64,000 nt of DNA from Pseudomonadota bacterium (GCA_018242425.1 JAFEBX010000009.1:248001-312000), one strand, 5' to 3'; shown: positions 1 through 9,154, counted from the first letter of the stretch. A program made the numbers and translations. The notes: generated by a model not told the origin, from the sequence alone.

Positions 1-1501
1 TCAGCGTCGGGTAACGATCAACCTTGGGCACGCCGGCCTTGCGGTCGACATCGCTGGCGATGGTCTTGTACTTGGGATCGACCTTCGGCATCACGAACGG
101 CGCCGGCTTCACGCTCGGGTCTTCCGCCAGCGGCTTGCGCTCGCCCGGCTCGACCACGAAGACATGGCTCGGCTTCTTCAGCCACGCGTTGCCGATCTTG
201 GTGACATCGGCAGCGGTCGCGGCCTGGACATTGGCGATGCTGGTGCGGAAGCAGCCGGGATTGCCGGTGTAGATCGCGCACGACGCCAGCGCGTCAGCCT
301 TGCCGCCGAAACCGCCGATGCGTTCGACGCCGCGGATGAAATTGGCTTCGAAGGTGGTGCGCGCGCGCGACAGTTCATCGGCGCTCGGGCCTTCGCGCAA
401 CAACTTCTGCAGTTCCTCGTCGATCACCGCCTCGACCTTCTTCGGATCGACGCCCTGCTTGACCATCGCGGTGACGATGAAATTGCCGCCGAGCTGCGAG
501 GCATCGTTCGACACGCTGACCGAATCGACCAGCTTGTCCTGGTAGACGAGGCGGCGGTCGAGGCGCGAGCTGGCGCTACCGCCGAGCACCTGCGCGAACA
601 GGTCGAGCATGTCGGAATCGCGCGTCCCCACCTGCGCGACGTTCCACGCCCGCATCATCCGCACCTGCGGGACCTTGTCCTGCAGCACGGTGCGGCCGCT
701 TGCCTTCAGCGGCGCGGGATCGGCCTTCACCGCCGCCATGGTCGGCGTCGCCGGGATGTCGCCGAAATAACGCGCGACCTTCTGCTTGGCGGTGGCGAGA
801 TCGATGTCGCCAGCCAGCACCAGCACCGCGTTGTTCGGTCCGTACCAGGTGCGGAACCACGTCTTGACGTCATTGAGGCTGGCGCCGTTGAGATCGCTCA
901 TCGAGCCGATCGTGGTGTGGTGGTAGGGATGCCCCTTCGGATACATCGTCTTGGCCACCACCTGCCACAGCTGGCCATAGGGCTGGTTCTCGCCCTGGCG
1001 CTTTTCGTTCTGCACCACGCCGCGCTGTTCGTCGAGCACGCCCTGGTCGATCGCGCCAAGCAGGTGGCCCATGCGATCGGATTCCATCCACAGCGCCATG
1101 TCGAGCGCGGTGGTCGGCACGTTTTCGAAATAATTTGTGCGATCGGTATTCGTGGTGCCGTTCTGCCCGGTCGCGCCGGCCTGTTCGAACGGCGGGAAGT
1201 AGTCACCCGGATGGTTTTCGGAACCGTTGAACATCAGGTGCTCGAACAGATGCGCGAAACCGCTGCGACCCGCCGGCTCGTTGAGGCTGCCGACGTGATA
1301 CCAGATGTTGACCGCCACGATCGGCGCCTTGTGGTCCTCGTGCACGATCACCCGCAAGCCGTTGGGCAAGGTGAACTGCTGGTAGGCGATGTCCACCGTG
1401 GGCGCGTTGCCCTTGGCGAATACGGTGGTCGGCGCGATGGCGCCGCAGGCACTGGCAGCGATTGCGAGTGCGAGGGCGGCGTGGCGGGTCTTCAAACGCA
1501 T
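1..1501 (-). CDS. M16 family zinc metallopeptidase, exported (3' end outside window)
   Basis: The gene runs off the left edge; 500 codons are visible. An N-terminal signal peptide (about residues 1-29) implies export to the periplasm. The inverted zinc motif HLFEH lies at about residues 84-88, with a downstream glutamate near 166 (QRGVVQNEK), as expected for insulinase/pitrilysin-type peptidases. The second half looks like the inactive M16_C domain. The ATG at 1501 places the signal peptide correctly. Family members degrade peptides in a closed chamber; the substrate here is unknown. It is divergent from trmL. The family call is firm and the role is not. Confidence 0.9.
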   Translation of the reverse strand, partial: MRLKTRHAALALAIAASACGAIAPTTVFAKGNAPTVDIAYQQFTLPNGLRVIVHEDHKAPIVAVNIWYHVGSLNEPAGRSGFAHLFEHLMFNGSENHPGDYFPPFEQAGATGQNGTTNTDRTNYFENVPTTALDMALWMESDRMGHLLGAIDQGVLDEQRGVVQNEKRQGENQPYGQLWQVVAKTMYPKGHPYHHTTIGSMSDLNGASLNDVKTWFRTWYGPNNAVLVLAGDIDLATAKQKVARYFGDIPATPTMAAVKADPAPLKASGRTVLQDKVPQVRMMRAWNVAQVGTRDSDMLDLFAQVLGGSASSRLDRRLVYQDKLVDSVSVSNDASQLGGNFIVTAMVKQGVDPKKVEAVIDEELQKLLREGPSADELSRARTTFEANFIRGVERIGGFGGKADALASCAIYTGNPGCFRTSIANVQAATAADVTKIGNAWLKKPSHVFVVEPGERKPLAEDPSVKPAPFVMPKVDPKYKTIASDVDRKAGVPKVDRYPTL

Positions 1502-1609
1502 GGGGTCTCCCCTTGGACACGGAACCTTGAAGCGTACTGGTTCGCGCCGGCCGATACACTGGCTGAAGGTCATTCCCCCGCGTCATCCAACTGAACCGCT
1601 GAACACATC

Positions 1610-2074
1610 GTGCTCCACGTCATCCTCCACCAGCCCGAAATCCCGCCCAACACCGGCAACGTGATCCGCCTGTGTGCCAATTCCGGCGCACGCCTGCACC
1701 TGGTGGAGCCCCTGGGCTTTTCGATCGACGATCGCCAACTCAAGCGCGCCGGCCTCGACTACCACGAGTACGCCGAGATGCGCGTGCATCCGTCGCTGGA
1801 TGCGGCCCTTGCGGCGATCGGCCCGACCCGGGTCTTCGCGCTGAGCACCCGCGGCCAGCTCCGCCACGACCAGGTCGACTGGCGCGGCGATGACACCCTG
1901 CTGTTCGGCAGCGAGACCGCCGGCCTGCCCCAGGAGGTTATGAATACGATTTCAGACGAACGGCGCATTCGCCTGCCGATGCAGCCGCGAAATCGCAGCT
2001 TGAACCTCTCGAATGCGGTCGCCATCACGGTTTACGAGGCCTGGAGGCAGCTGGGCTTCCCCGGCGGAACGTGA
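1610..2074 (+). CDS. trmL: tRNA (cytidine(34)-2'-O)-methyltransferase TrmL
   Basis: This 154-residue SPOUT methyltransferase should methylate the ribose of the wobble base in tRNA-Leu species. Visible motifs are [11 protein letters not shown] near the N-terminus, [10 protein letters not shown] in the middle and [12 protein letters not shown] at the C-terminal knot that binds SAM. The length matches E. coli TrmL (YibK). The start is GTG, and no strong ribosome-binding site precedes it. In E. coli trmL sits near secB and gpsA; here it is next to them but convergent. An intrinsic terminator follows at 2215. Confidence 0.93.
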   Translation: MLHVILHQPEIPPNTGNVIRLCANSGARLHLVEPLGFSIDDRQLKRAGLDYHEYAEMRVHPSLDAALAAIGPTRVFALSTRGQLRHDQVDWRGDDTLLFGSETAGLPQEVMNTISDERRIRLPMQPRNRSLNLSNAVAITVYEAWRQLGFPGGT

Positions 2075-2214
2075 CCCGATTCCGCAATTTATGAACTGGC
2101 CGGTTTACATTCAGGCAAGGCTGCAATTTCGCCGTCATACTTCGCCCTGCAGTACGGATGACTCCCCTCATCGTCTGCACAGACGCGTCTCACCCCCTCC
2201 CCGGGACGCGCCCC

Positions 2215-2247
2215 AAGGCCCGGACCCTGTCCGGGCCTTGCCTTTTT
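2215..2247 (+). terminator. Intrinsic terminator after trmL
   Basis: An 11-bp perfect stem, AAGGCCCGGAC / GTCCGGGCCTT, with a CCT loop is followed by GCC and five T residues (2243-2247). The T-run lies on the + side, so it ends the trmL transcript; the minus strand has no T-run here. It abuts the gpsA stop codon. The 140 bases between trmL and this hairpin show no other feature. Confidence 0.85.
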
Positions 2248-3272
2248 CAGGCCCGTGAAAACAACGTGGCCGGATACTCGGGCTTCTGGTCGCGCGCCAA
2301 CAGGCGATGCAGGCCTTCTGCCGGCGAGTAATCCCCATGCAGCACGTCGCGCACGCTGCGGCTGATCGGCAGGTCGATGCCATGGCGATCGGCCAGGCGC
2401 ATGACTTCATTCGCGGTTTGGATCGATTCGACAACCTGCCCGATCGCGCGCACCGCGTCTTCGATCGACTGCCCGCGTCCCAGCGCCAGACCCAGGCGAC
2501 GGTTGCGCGAGAGATCGCCGGTGCAGGTCAGCACCAGGTCGCCGAGACCGGCGAGGCCCATCAGCGTTTCCGGTTGCGCGCCCATTGCCGCGGAGAGCCG
2601 CAGCATCTCGTTGAGGCCTCGGGTGATCAGGCCCGCGCGGGCGTTCAGGCCCAGCTCCATGCCGTCGGCGACACCGGTGGCCACCGCCAGCACGTTCTTC
2701 ATCGCGCCGCCGAGTTCGGCGCCAACCATGTCCTGGCCGGTATAGGCGCGGAAATCGGGACCGTGGAGGATGTCGGCGACGGCCTGGCCGAATTCCGGCG
2801 CATCCGAATGCACGGTCAGCGCGGTTGGCAGGCCAAGCGCGACCTCCTTGGCGAACGAAGGTCCGGTGACGACGGCCAATGGCACGTCATCGCCGAGCAC
2901 CTCGGCAGCGACTTCATGAAGGAAGCGTCCGGAACCGGGCTCGAAGCCCTTGGTCGCCCACGCCAGGCCAGTGCCGGGACGGCGATGCGGCGCAATCGCC
3001 GCGACCGTCTCCGCGAAAGCATGCGAGGGTACGACCACCAGCAACAGGTCGGCCGCGGCGACTGCCGCAACAAGGTCGGTTGTCGCGCGCAGATTGCCAG
3101 GCAATGCGATGCCGGGCAGGTAGTGCGGATTTTCATGGCGCTGGTCGATCGCCTCGATCACCACCGGGTCGCGGCCCCACAGCAAGGTGTCCTTGCCGTG
3201 GCGCGCGATCAATGCGGCGAGCGCGGTGCCCCAGGAGCCCGCGCCCAGTACGACCACCGAAGAGGTTGCCAT
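2247..3272 (-). CDS. gpsA: NAD(P)-dependent glycerol-3-phosphate dehydrogenase
   Basis: This 341-residue enzyme makes sn-glycerol 3-phosphate from dihydroxyacetone phosphate for phospholipid synthesis. The N-terminal Rossmann motif [10 protein letters not shown] begins at about residue 9. The C-terminal domain contains the conserved [14 protein letters not shown]. The ATG at 3272 was chosen because it sits just before the nucleotide-binding fold; reading further upstream adds low-complexity residues that run into secB. It lies 40 nt downstream of secB, the same order as in E. coli. Confidence 0.95.
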   Translation of the reverse strand: MATSSVVVLGAGSWGTALAALIARHGKDTLLWGRDPVVIEAIDQRHENPHYLPGIALPGNLRATTDLVAAVAAADLLLVVVPSHAFAETVAAIAPHRRPGTGLAWATKGFEPGSGRFLHEVAAEVLGDDVPLAVVTGPSFAKEVALGLPTALTVHSDAPEFGQAVADILHGPDFRAYTGQDMVGAELGGAMKNVLAVATGVADGMELGLNARAGLITRGLNEMLRLSAAMGAQPETLMGLAGLGDLVLTCTGDLSRNRRLGLALGRGQSIEDAVRAIGQVVESIQTANEVMRLADRHGIDLPISRSVRDVLHGDYSPAEGLHRLLARDQKPEYPATLFSRA

Positions 3273-3312
3273 CGCCGTCACCGGCTCAGGGGCCTTGATC
3301 AGGAGGCCTTGA

Positions 3313-3840
3313 TCAGGCGTTCCCGGCCGTCTCCGTGCCCGACTCCAGCGCACCCTGTTCCTGCTGGGCGGCGCGCTGGCGCAGGCCTTCGGCGTACAGC
3401 GCGTCGAAGTTGATCGGCTGCAGGTAGAACGGCGGGAAGCCCCCGCCATTGATCAGCTCGCTGATCGCCTGGCGCGCGTACGGGTAGAGGACGTTCGGGC
3501 AATGCGCACCGAGCATGGCGTCGAGGCCGGCGGCGTCGAAACCGGCGAGGCCGAACACGCCGGCCTGCTGCACTTCGGCGAGGTAAGCGGTCTTGCCGTT
3601 CATGGTGCAGGTGAGGGTCACGCCCAGCACTACTTCGTAGGCGTTTTCGCCCACCTGGCCAGCACGCTGGTTGAGGTTCATCTGCAGGTCGGGCTGGCCC
3701 TGTTCGGTGAACACGGCCGGGGCATTCGGGGCCTCGAACGAGACGTCGCGGGTGTAGATCTTCTCGACGCTGAAGGTCGCGCCCTGCTCTTCAGTGGCTG
3801 CGGCCGGCGCCACTGCGCCGTTGGTCGTCTCGTCGGACAT
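3313..3840 (-). CDS. secB: Protein-export chaperone SecB
   Basis: This 175-residue cytoplasmic chaperone keeps preproteins unfolded and delivers them to SecA. SecB signatures are visible: [19 protein letters not shown] near residue 24, [11 protein letters not shown], and a [13 protein letters not shown] segment. An acidic, Ala/Thr-rich N-terminal extension (about 20 residues) and a Gln/Glu-rich C-tail flank the core. A GGAG ribosome-binding site lies seven bases before the ATG. The last codons and the stop lie in a 13-bp direct repeat (3291-3303 and 3305-3317). Confidence 0.96.
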   Translation of the reverse strand: MSDETTNGAVAPAAATEEQGATFSVEKIYTRDVSFEAPNAPAVFTEQGQPDLQMNLNQRAGQVGENAYEVVLGVTLTCTMNGKTAYLAEVQQAGVFGLAGFDAAGLDAMLGAHCPNVLYPYARQAISELINGGGFPPFYLQPINFDALYAEGLRQRAAQQEQGALESGTETAGNA

Positions 3841-3930
3841 GGAATGCTCCAGTAACTGTTGCGATGTGGGAATCGCCGATTATCGCACGAAGGCGCGGCT
3901 ATCCCTCTGTGGGGATGGCCGTCACACGAA

Positions 3931-4365
3931 TCAACGGCCCTTCACCAGGGGCAGGTCAGCCCCGATCCAGCCGCCGATGCCGCCGTCGAGCACGTAGACC
4001 TTCCCGAAGCCGGCCTTGGCCAGCCGTCCCGCCGCGCTCCCGGCGGTCTGCCCGGTCTTGCAGACCAGCACCACCGGCAAGTCTTTCGCCCCGGCGAGCT
4101 GCTTGTTCTCGGGATCGAACTGGCTCATCTGCACGTTGCGCGAACCGGCGATATGCCCGGCCTGGAAATCATTGATCGGGCGAAGGTCGATCACCAGCGC
4201 GTTGTCATGGTTCATCAAACCGGTCAGCTGGGCCGGCTTGAGCGTCTTCCAGCCCTGCATCAACCGCATCACCTCGGTGACGATCAACGCCAAGGTGAGG
4301 CCGGCAAGGCCCAGCGACAGCATCAGGTGGCGGCCGGCGAATGCGATCAGGTCTTGCAGGGTCAC
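3931..4365 (-). CDS. Membrane-anchored rhodanese-domain protein (YibN-like)
   Basis: This 144-residue protein has one N-terminal transmembrane helix (about residues 14-33) followed by a single rhodanese domain. The catalytic loop CKTGQTAG contains the sulfur-accepting cysteine, and the domain ends with the typical GGIGGW turn. The start is GTG. The protein corresponds to E. coli YibN in both domain layout and position, upstream of secB. The usual intervening glutaredoxin gene grxC is absent here. Its physiological role is not established from the sequence. Confidence 0.9.
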   Translation of the reverse strand: MTLQDLIAFAGRHLMLSLGLAGLTLALIVTEVMRLMQGWKTLKPAQLTGLMNHDNALVIDLRPINDFQAGHIAGSRNVQMSQFDPENKQLAGAKDLPVVLVCKTGQTAGSAAGRLAKAGFGKVYVLDGGIGGWIGADLPLVKGR

Positions 4366-4435
4366 GGGGAGTCCGAAGTTGCGCGAGCGGACGGCGATTG
4401 TCGCCCAGCGCGGGCTTCCGCGCCATGCAGCTCGG

Positions 4436-4858
4436 TTACTGGCCGTTCCAGAAGTCGGGGAGCCCCGAGGTGACCCACCACGTTTTCGACTCGGAATCGT
4501 AGTGCCAGGTTTCGCGATAGGTCATCGTGCGCGCGGCCATGGTGTTGCGATTGGCGAGGCCGATTTCGACGCTGCGGACGGCTTCGTCGACACCGCCGCC
4601 GCTGCTGTCCATCACCTCGTAGGAAGTGATCTGCACCTGCTTGTAGCGCTCGAGGTCGAAGTCGCCGAGCGGATGCGTGTTCCGCCATGCCGGATCCAGC
4701 TGCAGCCACGCGCCGCGGATGTCGCCCCAGCGCAAGGCCGCCGAATAGGCGTATTGGGCCTTTTCCAGTGCGTTCGCCTTGCCGCGACTGCCGGCACTGG
4801 CGCAGGCGGCGGCAAGCAATCCGAGCAACAACAGCAGGATGCGGGCATGGCGTTTCAT
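4436..4858 (-). CDS. Putative lipoprotein, unknown function
   Basis: The 140-residue product has a lipoprotein signal (LLAAACAS) with lipidated cysteine near position 19. The mature part is a small alpha/beta domain with many aromatic residues (ALRWGDIRGAW, TYRETWHYDSESKTWWV). This pattern resembles conserved small lipoproteins of Xanthomonadales of unknown role; I do not recognise a named family. An AGGA motif precedes the ATG, and the gene begins 9 nt after the thioesterase stop, so the two are probably co-transcribed. Confidence 0.8.
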   Translation of the reverse strand: MKRHARILLLLLGLLAAACASAGSRGKANALEKAQYAYSAALRWGDIRGAWLQLDPAWRNTHPLGDFDLERYKQVQITSYEVMDSSGGGVDEAVRSVEIGLANRNTMAARTMTYRETWHYDSESKTWWVTSGLPDFWNGQ

Positions 4859-4867
4859 GGCGCCATC

Positions 4868-5338
4868 CTACTCCGCCACGATTTGATCGGGCACGACGGC
4901 GACGTAGCGCGATTCCATGCTGGTGGCGAGCCCGCCATCGTTGCGCCGCACCTCGGCGCGGACCTGGAAGGATGCCCGGCGTTTGTCGGCGAGATCCGCG
5001 AGAACGGCATCGGCGGGGGACTCGACGAACTGCGCGCGTGCATCGAGGTCGTCGTACAGCGGCGCGCGGTATTTCACCTGCGAATCGGCGACATAGACCT
5101 CGGCCTTGATGCCGCGACGTTCCAGCCAGGCCGTGACCAGTCCCCAGCCAGCCAGCGTCATCAATGACACCAGGCTGCCGCCGAAGGCGCAGCCCTTGTC
5201 GTTGATGTTGGCGGCGAGCGGCGCACGTAGCCGGCAACCCTCGTCGGCGAGTTCGGCCAGGCGCGGTTGCAAGGCCGCGACCGGCGGCATCGCTTGCAAC
5301 AGGCCTTCGATGCGGGCGGAAAGTTCGGTCTCGGACAT
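4868..5338 (-). CDS. Hotdog-fold thioesterase (YiiD C-terminal type)
   Basis: This 156-residue protein resembles the thioesterase domain found at the C-terminus of E. coli YiiD: an N-terminal helix, then NDKGCAFGGSLVSLMTLAGW, the central hotdog helix, and a C-terminal sheet. It probably hydrolyses an acyl-CoA or acyl-ACP; the substrate cannot be read from the sequence. The ATG at 5338 starts MSETELSARIEGLL. It is divergent from hemD, with only 21 bases between the start codons, so the two promoters must overlap neighbouring coding sequence. Confidence 0.8.
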   Translation of the reverse strand: MSETELSARIEGLLQAMPPVAALQPRLAELADEGCRLRAPLAANINDKGCAFGGSLVSLMTLAGWGLVTAWLERRGIKAEVYVADSQVKYRAPLYDDLDARAQFVESPADAVLADLADKRRASFQVRAEVRRNDGGLATSMESRYVAVVPDQIVAE

Positions 5339-5359
5339 GGCGTGTGAGATTCTTGGCGG

Positions 5360-6106
5360 ATGACGATCCGGCGCGAGCGCGAATGGTATGCGATCTCCCT
5401 GCGTCCGCAGGGACAGCACCGGCGCTTGCGTGATGCCGCGGCGCGCGCGGGCGGCCATCTGCTGGCGCTGTCGCCGCTGCGGATCGTCGCGCTGGACGAT
5501 GCGGAAACGCGCTCGCGGTTGGGCGACGCACTGGCTGCGCCTCGCTGCATCTTCACCAGCCCCAATGCCGTGGCCTGCGCCGCACGGCTGCAGGAATTGG
5601 CGACGTCGCGCGCCATCGCCGTAGGCGCCGGCACGGCGGCGGAATTGCGACGACACGGCATCGCCACTGTCGTCGCGCCTGAGCGCATGGACAGTGAAGG
5701 ACTGCTCGATCTCGCCGAGTTGCGCGATGTCGCCGGCCGGCGCATCGGGCTGGTCACTGGCGAGGGCGGCCGTGGACTGATCGAACGGACATTGGGCGAA
5801 CGTGGCGCCGATGTCGTGCGCGCGGATGTCTATCGGCGCGAGCTGGCGGAATTTTCGCCAGCATTGTTGCGCCGCTTCGATGCGTTTCCTGCTGCCGCCG
5901 TGTTGTTCGTCACCAGCGCCGAGGCGCTGGATGCCGCGCTTGATCAACTGGACGGCGAGCGTCGCGCGAAATTGCTGGCGATGCCCGCGGTCGTCGCCAG
6001 CGAACGGTTGCGCGCGGCCTGCGCGCAAGCAGGTTTCGGGAAGATCGTGGTCGCCGCATCGGCACGACCGGCCGACCTGGTGCTCGCTGCGAATGCCCTG
6101 GCCTAG
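5360..6106 (+). CDS. hemD: Uroporphyrinogen-III synthase
   Basis: This 248-residue protein has the two-lobed HemD layout. FTSPNAV occurs in the first lobe, the bridging segment VAPERMDSEGLLDL leads to the second lobe, and TSAEALDAAL is the equivalent of the conserved TS-x-x-A segment. The enzyme closes and inverts ring D of hydroxymethylbilane to give uroporphyrinogen III for heme and siroheme. HemD sequences are poorly conserved, so the call rests on layout as much as identity. The gene stands alone, without hemC or hemX next to it. Confidence 0.85.
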   Translation: MTIRREREWYAISLRPQGQHRRLRDAAARAGGHLLALSPLRIVALDDAETRSRLGDALAAPRCIFTSPNAVACAARLQELATSRAIAVGAGTAAELRRHGIATVVAPERMDSEGLLDLAELRDVAGRRIGLVTGEGGRGLIERTLGERGADVVRADVYRRELAEFSPALLRRFDAFPAAAVLFVTSAEALDAALDQLDGERRAKLLAMPAVVASERLRAACAQAGFGKIVVAASARPADLVLAANALA

Positions 6107-6109
6107 GGC

Positions 6110-7399
6110 TCAGCGCTCGAGGATCGCCACCACGCCCATGCCACCGGCGGTGCAGATGCTGATCAGGCAGCGACCGCCGCCGCGCTGTTCCAGTTCCTTC
6201 GCTGCAGTCGCGACGATGCGCGCACCGGTCGCGGCGAAGGGATGGCCTGTCGCCAGCGACGAACCGTTCGGATTGATTTTCGCGGGATCGATCGAACCCA
6301 TCGCGCCCTGCAATCCGAGCCGGTTGCGGCAGTAGTCCTCGCTCTCCCATGCCTTCAGCGTGCACAGCACCTGCGCCGCGAACGCTTCATGGATTTCGTA
6401 GATATCGAAGTCCTGCAGGGTCAGGCCATTGCGCGCCAGCATCTGCGGCACGGCAATCGTCGGCGCCATCAGCAGGCCTTCGCCGCCGACGAAATCGACT
6501 GCGGCGACTTGCGCATCACGCAGGTAGGCCAGCGGCTGCAGCCCATGCGCGTGCGCCCACTCGTCACTGGCGAGCAGGCAGGCCGACGCGCCATCGGTCA
6601 GCGGCGTGGAATTGCCGGCGGTCAGCGTGCCGCGACCGGAGGTCTTGTCGAACGCCGGCTTGAGCGTCGCCAGTTTCTCGATGGTCGAATCCGGGCGCAG
6701 GATGTTGTCGCGCTTCACCCCGCGGAATTCGACCACCAGGTCATCGAAGAAGCCGCGATCGTAGGCGGCCGCCAGCTTGTGGTGCGATGCCACCGCCAGC
6801 GCATCCTGCGCCTCGCGGCTGATCTGCCATTGCTTGGCCATGTCCTCGCAGTGCTGGCCCATGCTCTTGCCGGTGCGCGGCTCGGCGACGCCCGGGAAGT
6901 CCGGCTTCAGCCAGCGTGGCGAAAAGCCCTTGAACGCGCGCAGCTTGTCCATCGTGGTCTTGGCGGCATTGGCGCGCAGGATGGCGTTGCGCAAAGCCTT
7001 GCCGTAGACGATCGGCACGTCGGAAGTGGTGTCGCTGCCGCCGCCGATGCCGGCTTCGATCTGGCCGGCGGCGATCTTGTTGCCGACGGCGACGATCGAA
7101 TCCAGCGACGTTCCGCAGGCGCGCTGCAGGGTGATGCCCGGCGTCAGCGGGGACAGGCCCGACGACAGCACCGCCTCGCGCCCGAGGTTCCAGTCGGACG
7201 AGTGCTTGATCACCGCGCCCATCGCGACTTCGCCCAGCACTTCGCCCTGCAGGTGGAATTTCTCGACCACCGCGCCCAGGGCACGGATCGACAGGTCGAG
7301 GTTGCCGACGCCGGCGTAGGCGGTGTTCTGGCGGCAGAAGGGAATGCGTGCGCCACCGAGCACGGCGACCCGCCTGGAAGGGGATGAGGCGAAGGACAT
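6110..7399 (-). CDS. Acetyl-CoA C-acyltransferase (FadI-like thiolase)
   Basis: The 429-residue enzyme carries all thiolase landmarks: nucleophilic Cys95 in QRACGTS, the HEAFA motif, the GHPFAATGAR motif, and the second catalytic cysteine in CTAGGMG. Length and sequence character fit the FadI (trifunctional beta-subunit) branch rather than short biosynthetic thiolases. It probably cleaves 3-ketoacyl-CoA in beta-oxidation. No fadJ partner is adjacent. A GGAAG ribosome-binding site precedes the ATG. It is convergent with hemD, with 3 bases between the stops. Confidence 0.9.
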   Translation of the reverse strand: MSFASSPSRRVAVLGGARIPFCRQNTAYAGVGNLDLSIRALGAVVEKFHLQGEVLGEVAMGAVIKHSSDWNLGREAVLSSGLSPLTPGITLQRACGTSLDSIVAVGNKIAAGQIEAGIGGGSDTTSDVPIVYGKALRNAILRANAAKTTMDKLRAFKGFSPRWLKPDFPGVAEPRTGKSMGQHCEDMAKQWQISREAQDALAVASHHKLAAAYDRGFFDDLVVEFRGVKRDNILRPDSTIEKLATLKPAFDKTSGRGTLTAGNSTPLTDGASACLLASDEWAHAHGLQPLAYLRDAQVAAVDFVGGEGLLMAPTIAVPQMLARNGLTLQDFDIYEIHEAFAAQVLCTLKAWESEDYCRNRLGLQGAMGSIDPAKINPNGSSLATGHPFAATGARIVATAAKELEQRGGGRCLISICTAGGMGVVAILER

Positions 7400-7487
7400 G
7401 GCAAAGCTTCCGTGGCAGGCCGTGCCTGCGATACTGGCAGTCTAGTCGCGCCCCCGGCGCTTGCAAACCCTACCGTATGGAGACCGG

Positions 7488-8357
7488 ATGGCTGTGCCCG
7501 AATCGCATCTTCCCGGCGTGATCGCACTCGAACTGTCGTCCGATGGCGCGCCGCCGCACGCGGCGATCGACAGCGACAAGGCCGGACAGCTGCTCGACCA
7601 TCTCTCCCGCGACCTCGCCCTGCTGGTACCCGGGCTGGAAAAACTCGACCTCACCCTCGCCGGCGCCCATTTCGATGTCGCCGAGGCCCTGCGCCCGGGC
7701 TGGCCGCTGCATCGCCGCCTCGACGAACTGCGCGCCCGCGCCCCGGGGCAGGCGACACGCAAGGATGCCCGGCTGATCGCATTCGGCGCGGACGCCAATG
7801 GCGATATCCCGCAACCGTTGCAGAGCGACCCGGCATTGGCCGGCGCTTCGTTGCGCGTGCTGCCGTTCCTGATCAGTGGCGATGAAGCCGCGATCGCCGC
7901 TGCCGGCGACATCCTCGAAACCGAACTGCTCGATCGCGGCATGGCCAGCGCGGCAACTGCTTTGCTGGCACAGGAAGCCTTCGCGACGCGCATCGAGCAC
8001 ATGCGCTATCTCACCGTGCACGACCTGCTGGCGATGACGTCGATGCAGTACGGCCACATGGGCCTGGACCCGCTGTGGCCGATCCTGGAAGCTGCGTTGC
8101 TGGCGCCGGGGGAAGACGCGGAAATCGATTCGCCACCGGAGCCGTTGCTGCAACTGAGCGATGGCGAAGTTTCGATCACCTTGTTTTCGCCGCAGGAATG
8201 GTGCCGTCGCTACGCCGGGAACGAACAGGATTGCGATCGCATGCAGCGGCAGATGAGCCGCTTCGAAGCACGCCAGCGCCAGTTCGCAGCCGTGCTGGAG
8301 GCGCACGGCATTCCCGTCGTCTACGACTACCTGCCGGGCGAAGCGATCAGCGGGTGA
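7488..8357 (+). CDS. Hypothetical cytoplasmic protein
   Basis: The 289-residue product has no signal peptide or membrane helix. It is acidic and helical, with conserved-looking aromatic and charged patches (HMRYLTVHDLLAMTSMQYGH, SPQEWCRRYAGNEQDC). I do not recognise a family. The ATG at 7488 is preferred over an in-frame TTG at 7461 because a GGAG motif precedes it. The reading frame is clean and GC-rich at third positions like its neighbours, so it is very probably a real gene. It abuts the convergent small lipoprotein gene. Confidence 0.75.
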   Translation: MAVPESHLPGVIALELSSDGAPPHAAIDSDKAGQLLDHLSRDLALLVPGLEKLDLTLAGAHFDVAEALRPGWPLHRRLDELRARAPGQATRKDARLIAFGADANGDIPQPLQSDPALAGASLRVLPFLISGDEAAIAAAGDILETELLDRGMASAATALLAQEAFATRIEHMRYLTVHDLLAMTSMQYGHMGLDPLWPILEAALLAPGEDAEIDSPPEPLLQLSDGEVSITLFSPQEWCRRYAGNEQDCDRMQRQMSRFEARQRQFAAVLEAHGIPVVYDYLPGEAISG

Positions 8358-8555
8358 TCACTTCGGTGGCGGAGCAGGTGCCGGTTCCGATGAAGGTGCC
8401 GGTGCAGGCGCCGGTTCCGATGCCGGCGGGGGCGTCGTGGTCGAACTTGGCGTGGTGCCAGGCGGTGTGGAGCTGTCGGTGGAACCCGAGCTTGCGCAAC
8501 CGCCCAGCACTGCAACCAACGAAAGAATTGCGGGAATTGCAATCACTCGCATCAT
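8358..8555 (-). CDS. Small Pro/Ala-rich lipoprotein
   Basis: The 65-residue product has a lipoprotein signal ending in LGGC (lipidated Cys about 20). A 45-residue tail is made almost only of Ser, Thr, Pro, Ala and Glu, with EPAPAP-type repeats. Its first residues (MMRVIAIPAIL) are nearly the same as those of the SodC-type lipoprotein next door (MMQRIAIPAIL). A CAGGAAG ribosome-binding site precedes the ATG. Function is unknown; a flexible surface or periplasmic spacer is plausible. Confidence 0.65.
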   Translation of the reverse strand: MMRVIAIPAILSLVAVLGGCASSGSTDSSTPPGTTPSSTTTPPPASEPAPAPAPSSEPAPAPPPK

Positions 8556-8623
8556 TCACTTCCTGAAGCATGGATGGAAGCGACAGATTGCATGCACGCA
8601 TGAAACATTCCATTAAGGGCCAT

Positions 8624-9154
8624 TCATTGCACGATCACGCCACAGGCGATGCGCTTGCCGGCATTGCCCGCAGGTTGCGACGTGTAGTCGTCGGGATCCG
8701 CGTGCACGACCAGCGCGCGATTCATCACATCACTGTCCTGGCCAGTCCCGATCGTCGCCCCGGAGAAATGTGCATCCACCGTCGCGACGCCATTGGCATC
8801 GGCGTGGATGTTCATCTGGTCGCCGAGATGGTGCGGTGATGCTCCGATCTTGCCGTGCGGCTGTCCGCCCGGATTGAAATGGCCACCGGCACTGCTGGCA
8901 TCGGCTGCGCTGCAATCGCCCTTCTCGTGGATGTGGAAGCCGTGGTCGCTGTTCGGTGCAAGACCGCTCACCTGGCCCGTGACATGCACGCCATCCGTCA
9001 TCGCGGCGACTTGCAGGGTTCCGGCGACATTGCTGCCGGAGCGCGCCTCGAGCACGGCATGCACTGCAGGCGAGGCAGGCGAATTCGATCCGCGGCTCGC
9101 GCAACCGGCGAGTGCGATCGTAAGGATTGCCGGAATCGCGATACGTTGCATCAT
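8624..9154 (-). CDS. sodC: Cu/Zn superoxide dismutase family lipoprotein
   Basis: The 176-residue product has a lipoprotein signal (IALAGC) and a complete Cu/Zn-SOD fold. Metal ligands and the disulfide cysteine are visible in GFHIHEKGDCSAAD, GGHFNPGGQPHG and LVVHADPDDY. A C-terminal cysteine (IACGVI) can close the disulfide. It should dismutate superoxide in the periplasm or at the outer membrane. The start at 9154 is preceded by AAGGAG; longer in-frame readings add residues ahead of the signal peptide and are not supported. Confidence 0.92.
   Translation of the reverse strand: MMQRIAIPAILTIALAGCASRGSNSPASPAVHAVLEARSGSNVAGTLQVAAMTDGVHVTGQVSGLAPNSDHGFHIHEKGDCSAADASSAGGHFNPGGQPHGKIGASPHHLGDQMNIHADANGVATVDAHFSGATIGTGQDSDVMNRALVVHADPDDYTSQPAGNAGKRIACGVIVQ

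Noticed and set aside
164..1594. 476-codon + strand open frame
   Set aside because: Antisense to the M16 peptidase gene, whose zinc motif and signal peptide are intact on the minus strand.
8358..8470. Short tandem repeats that might be a CRISPR or VNTR
   Set aside because: They encode EPAPAP-type repeats of the small lipoprotein; there are no spacers and no regular repeat unit.
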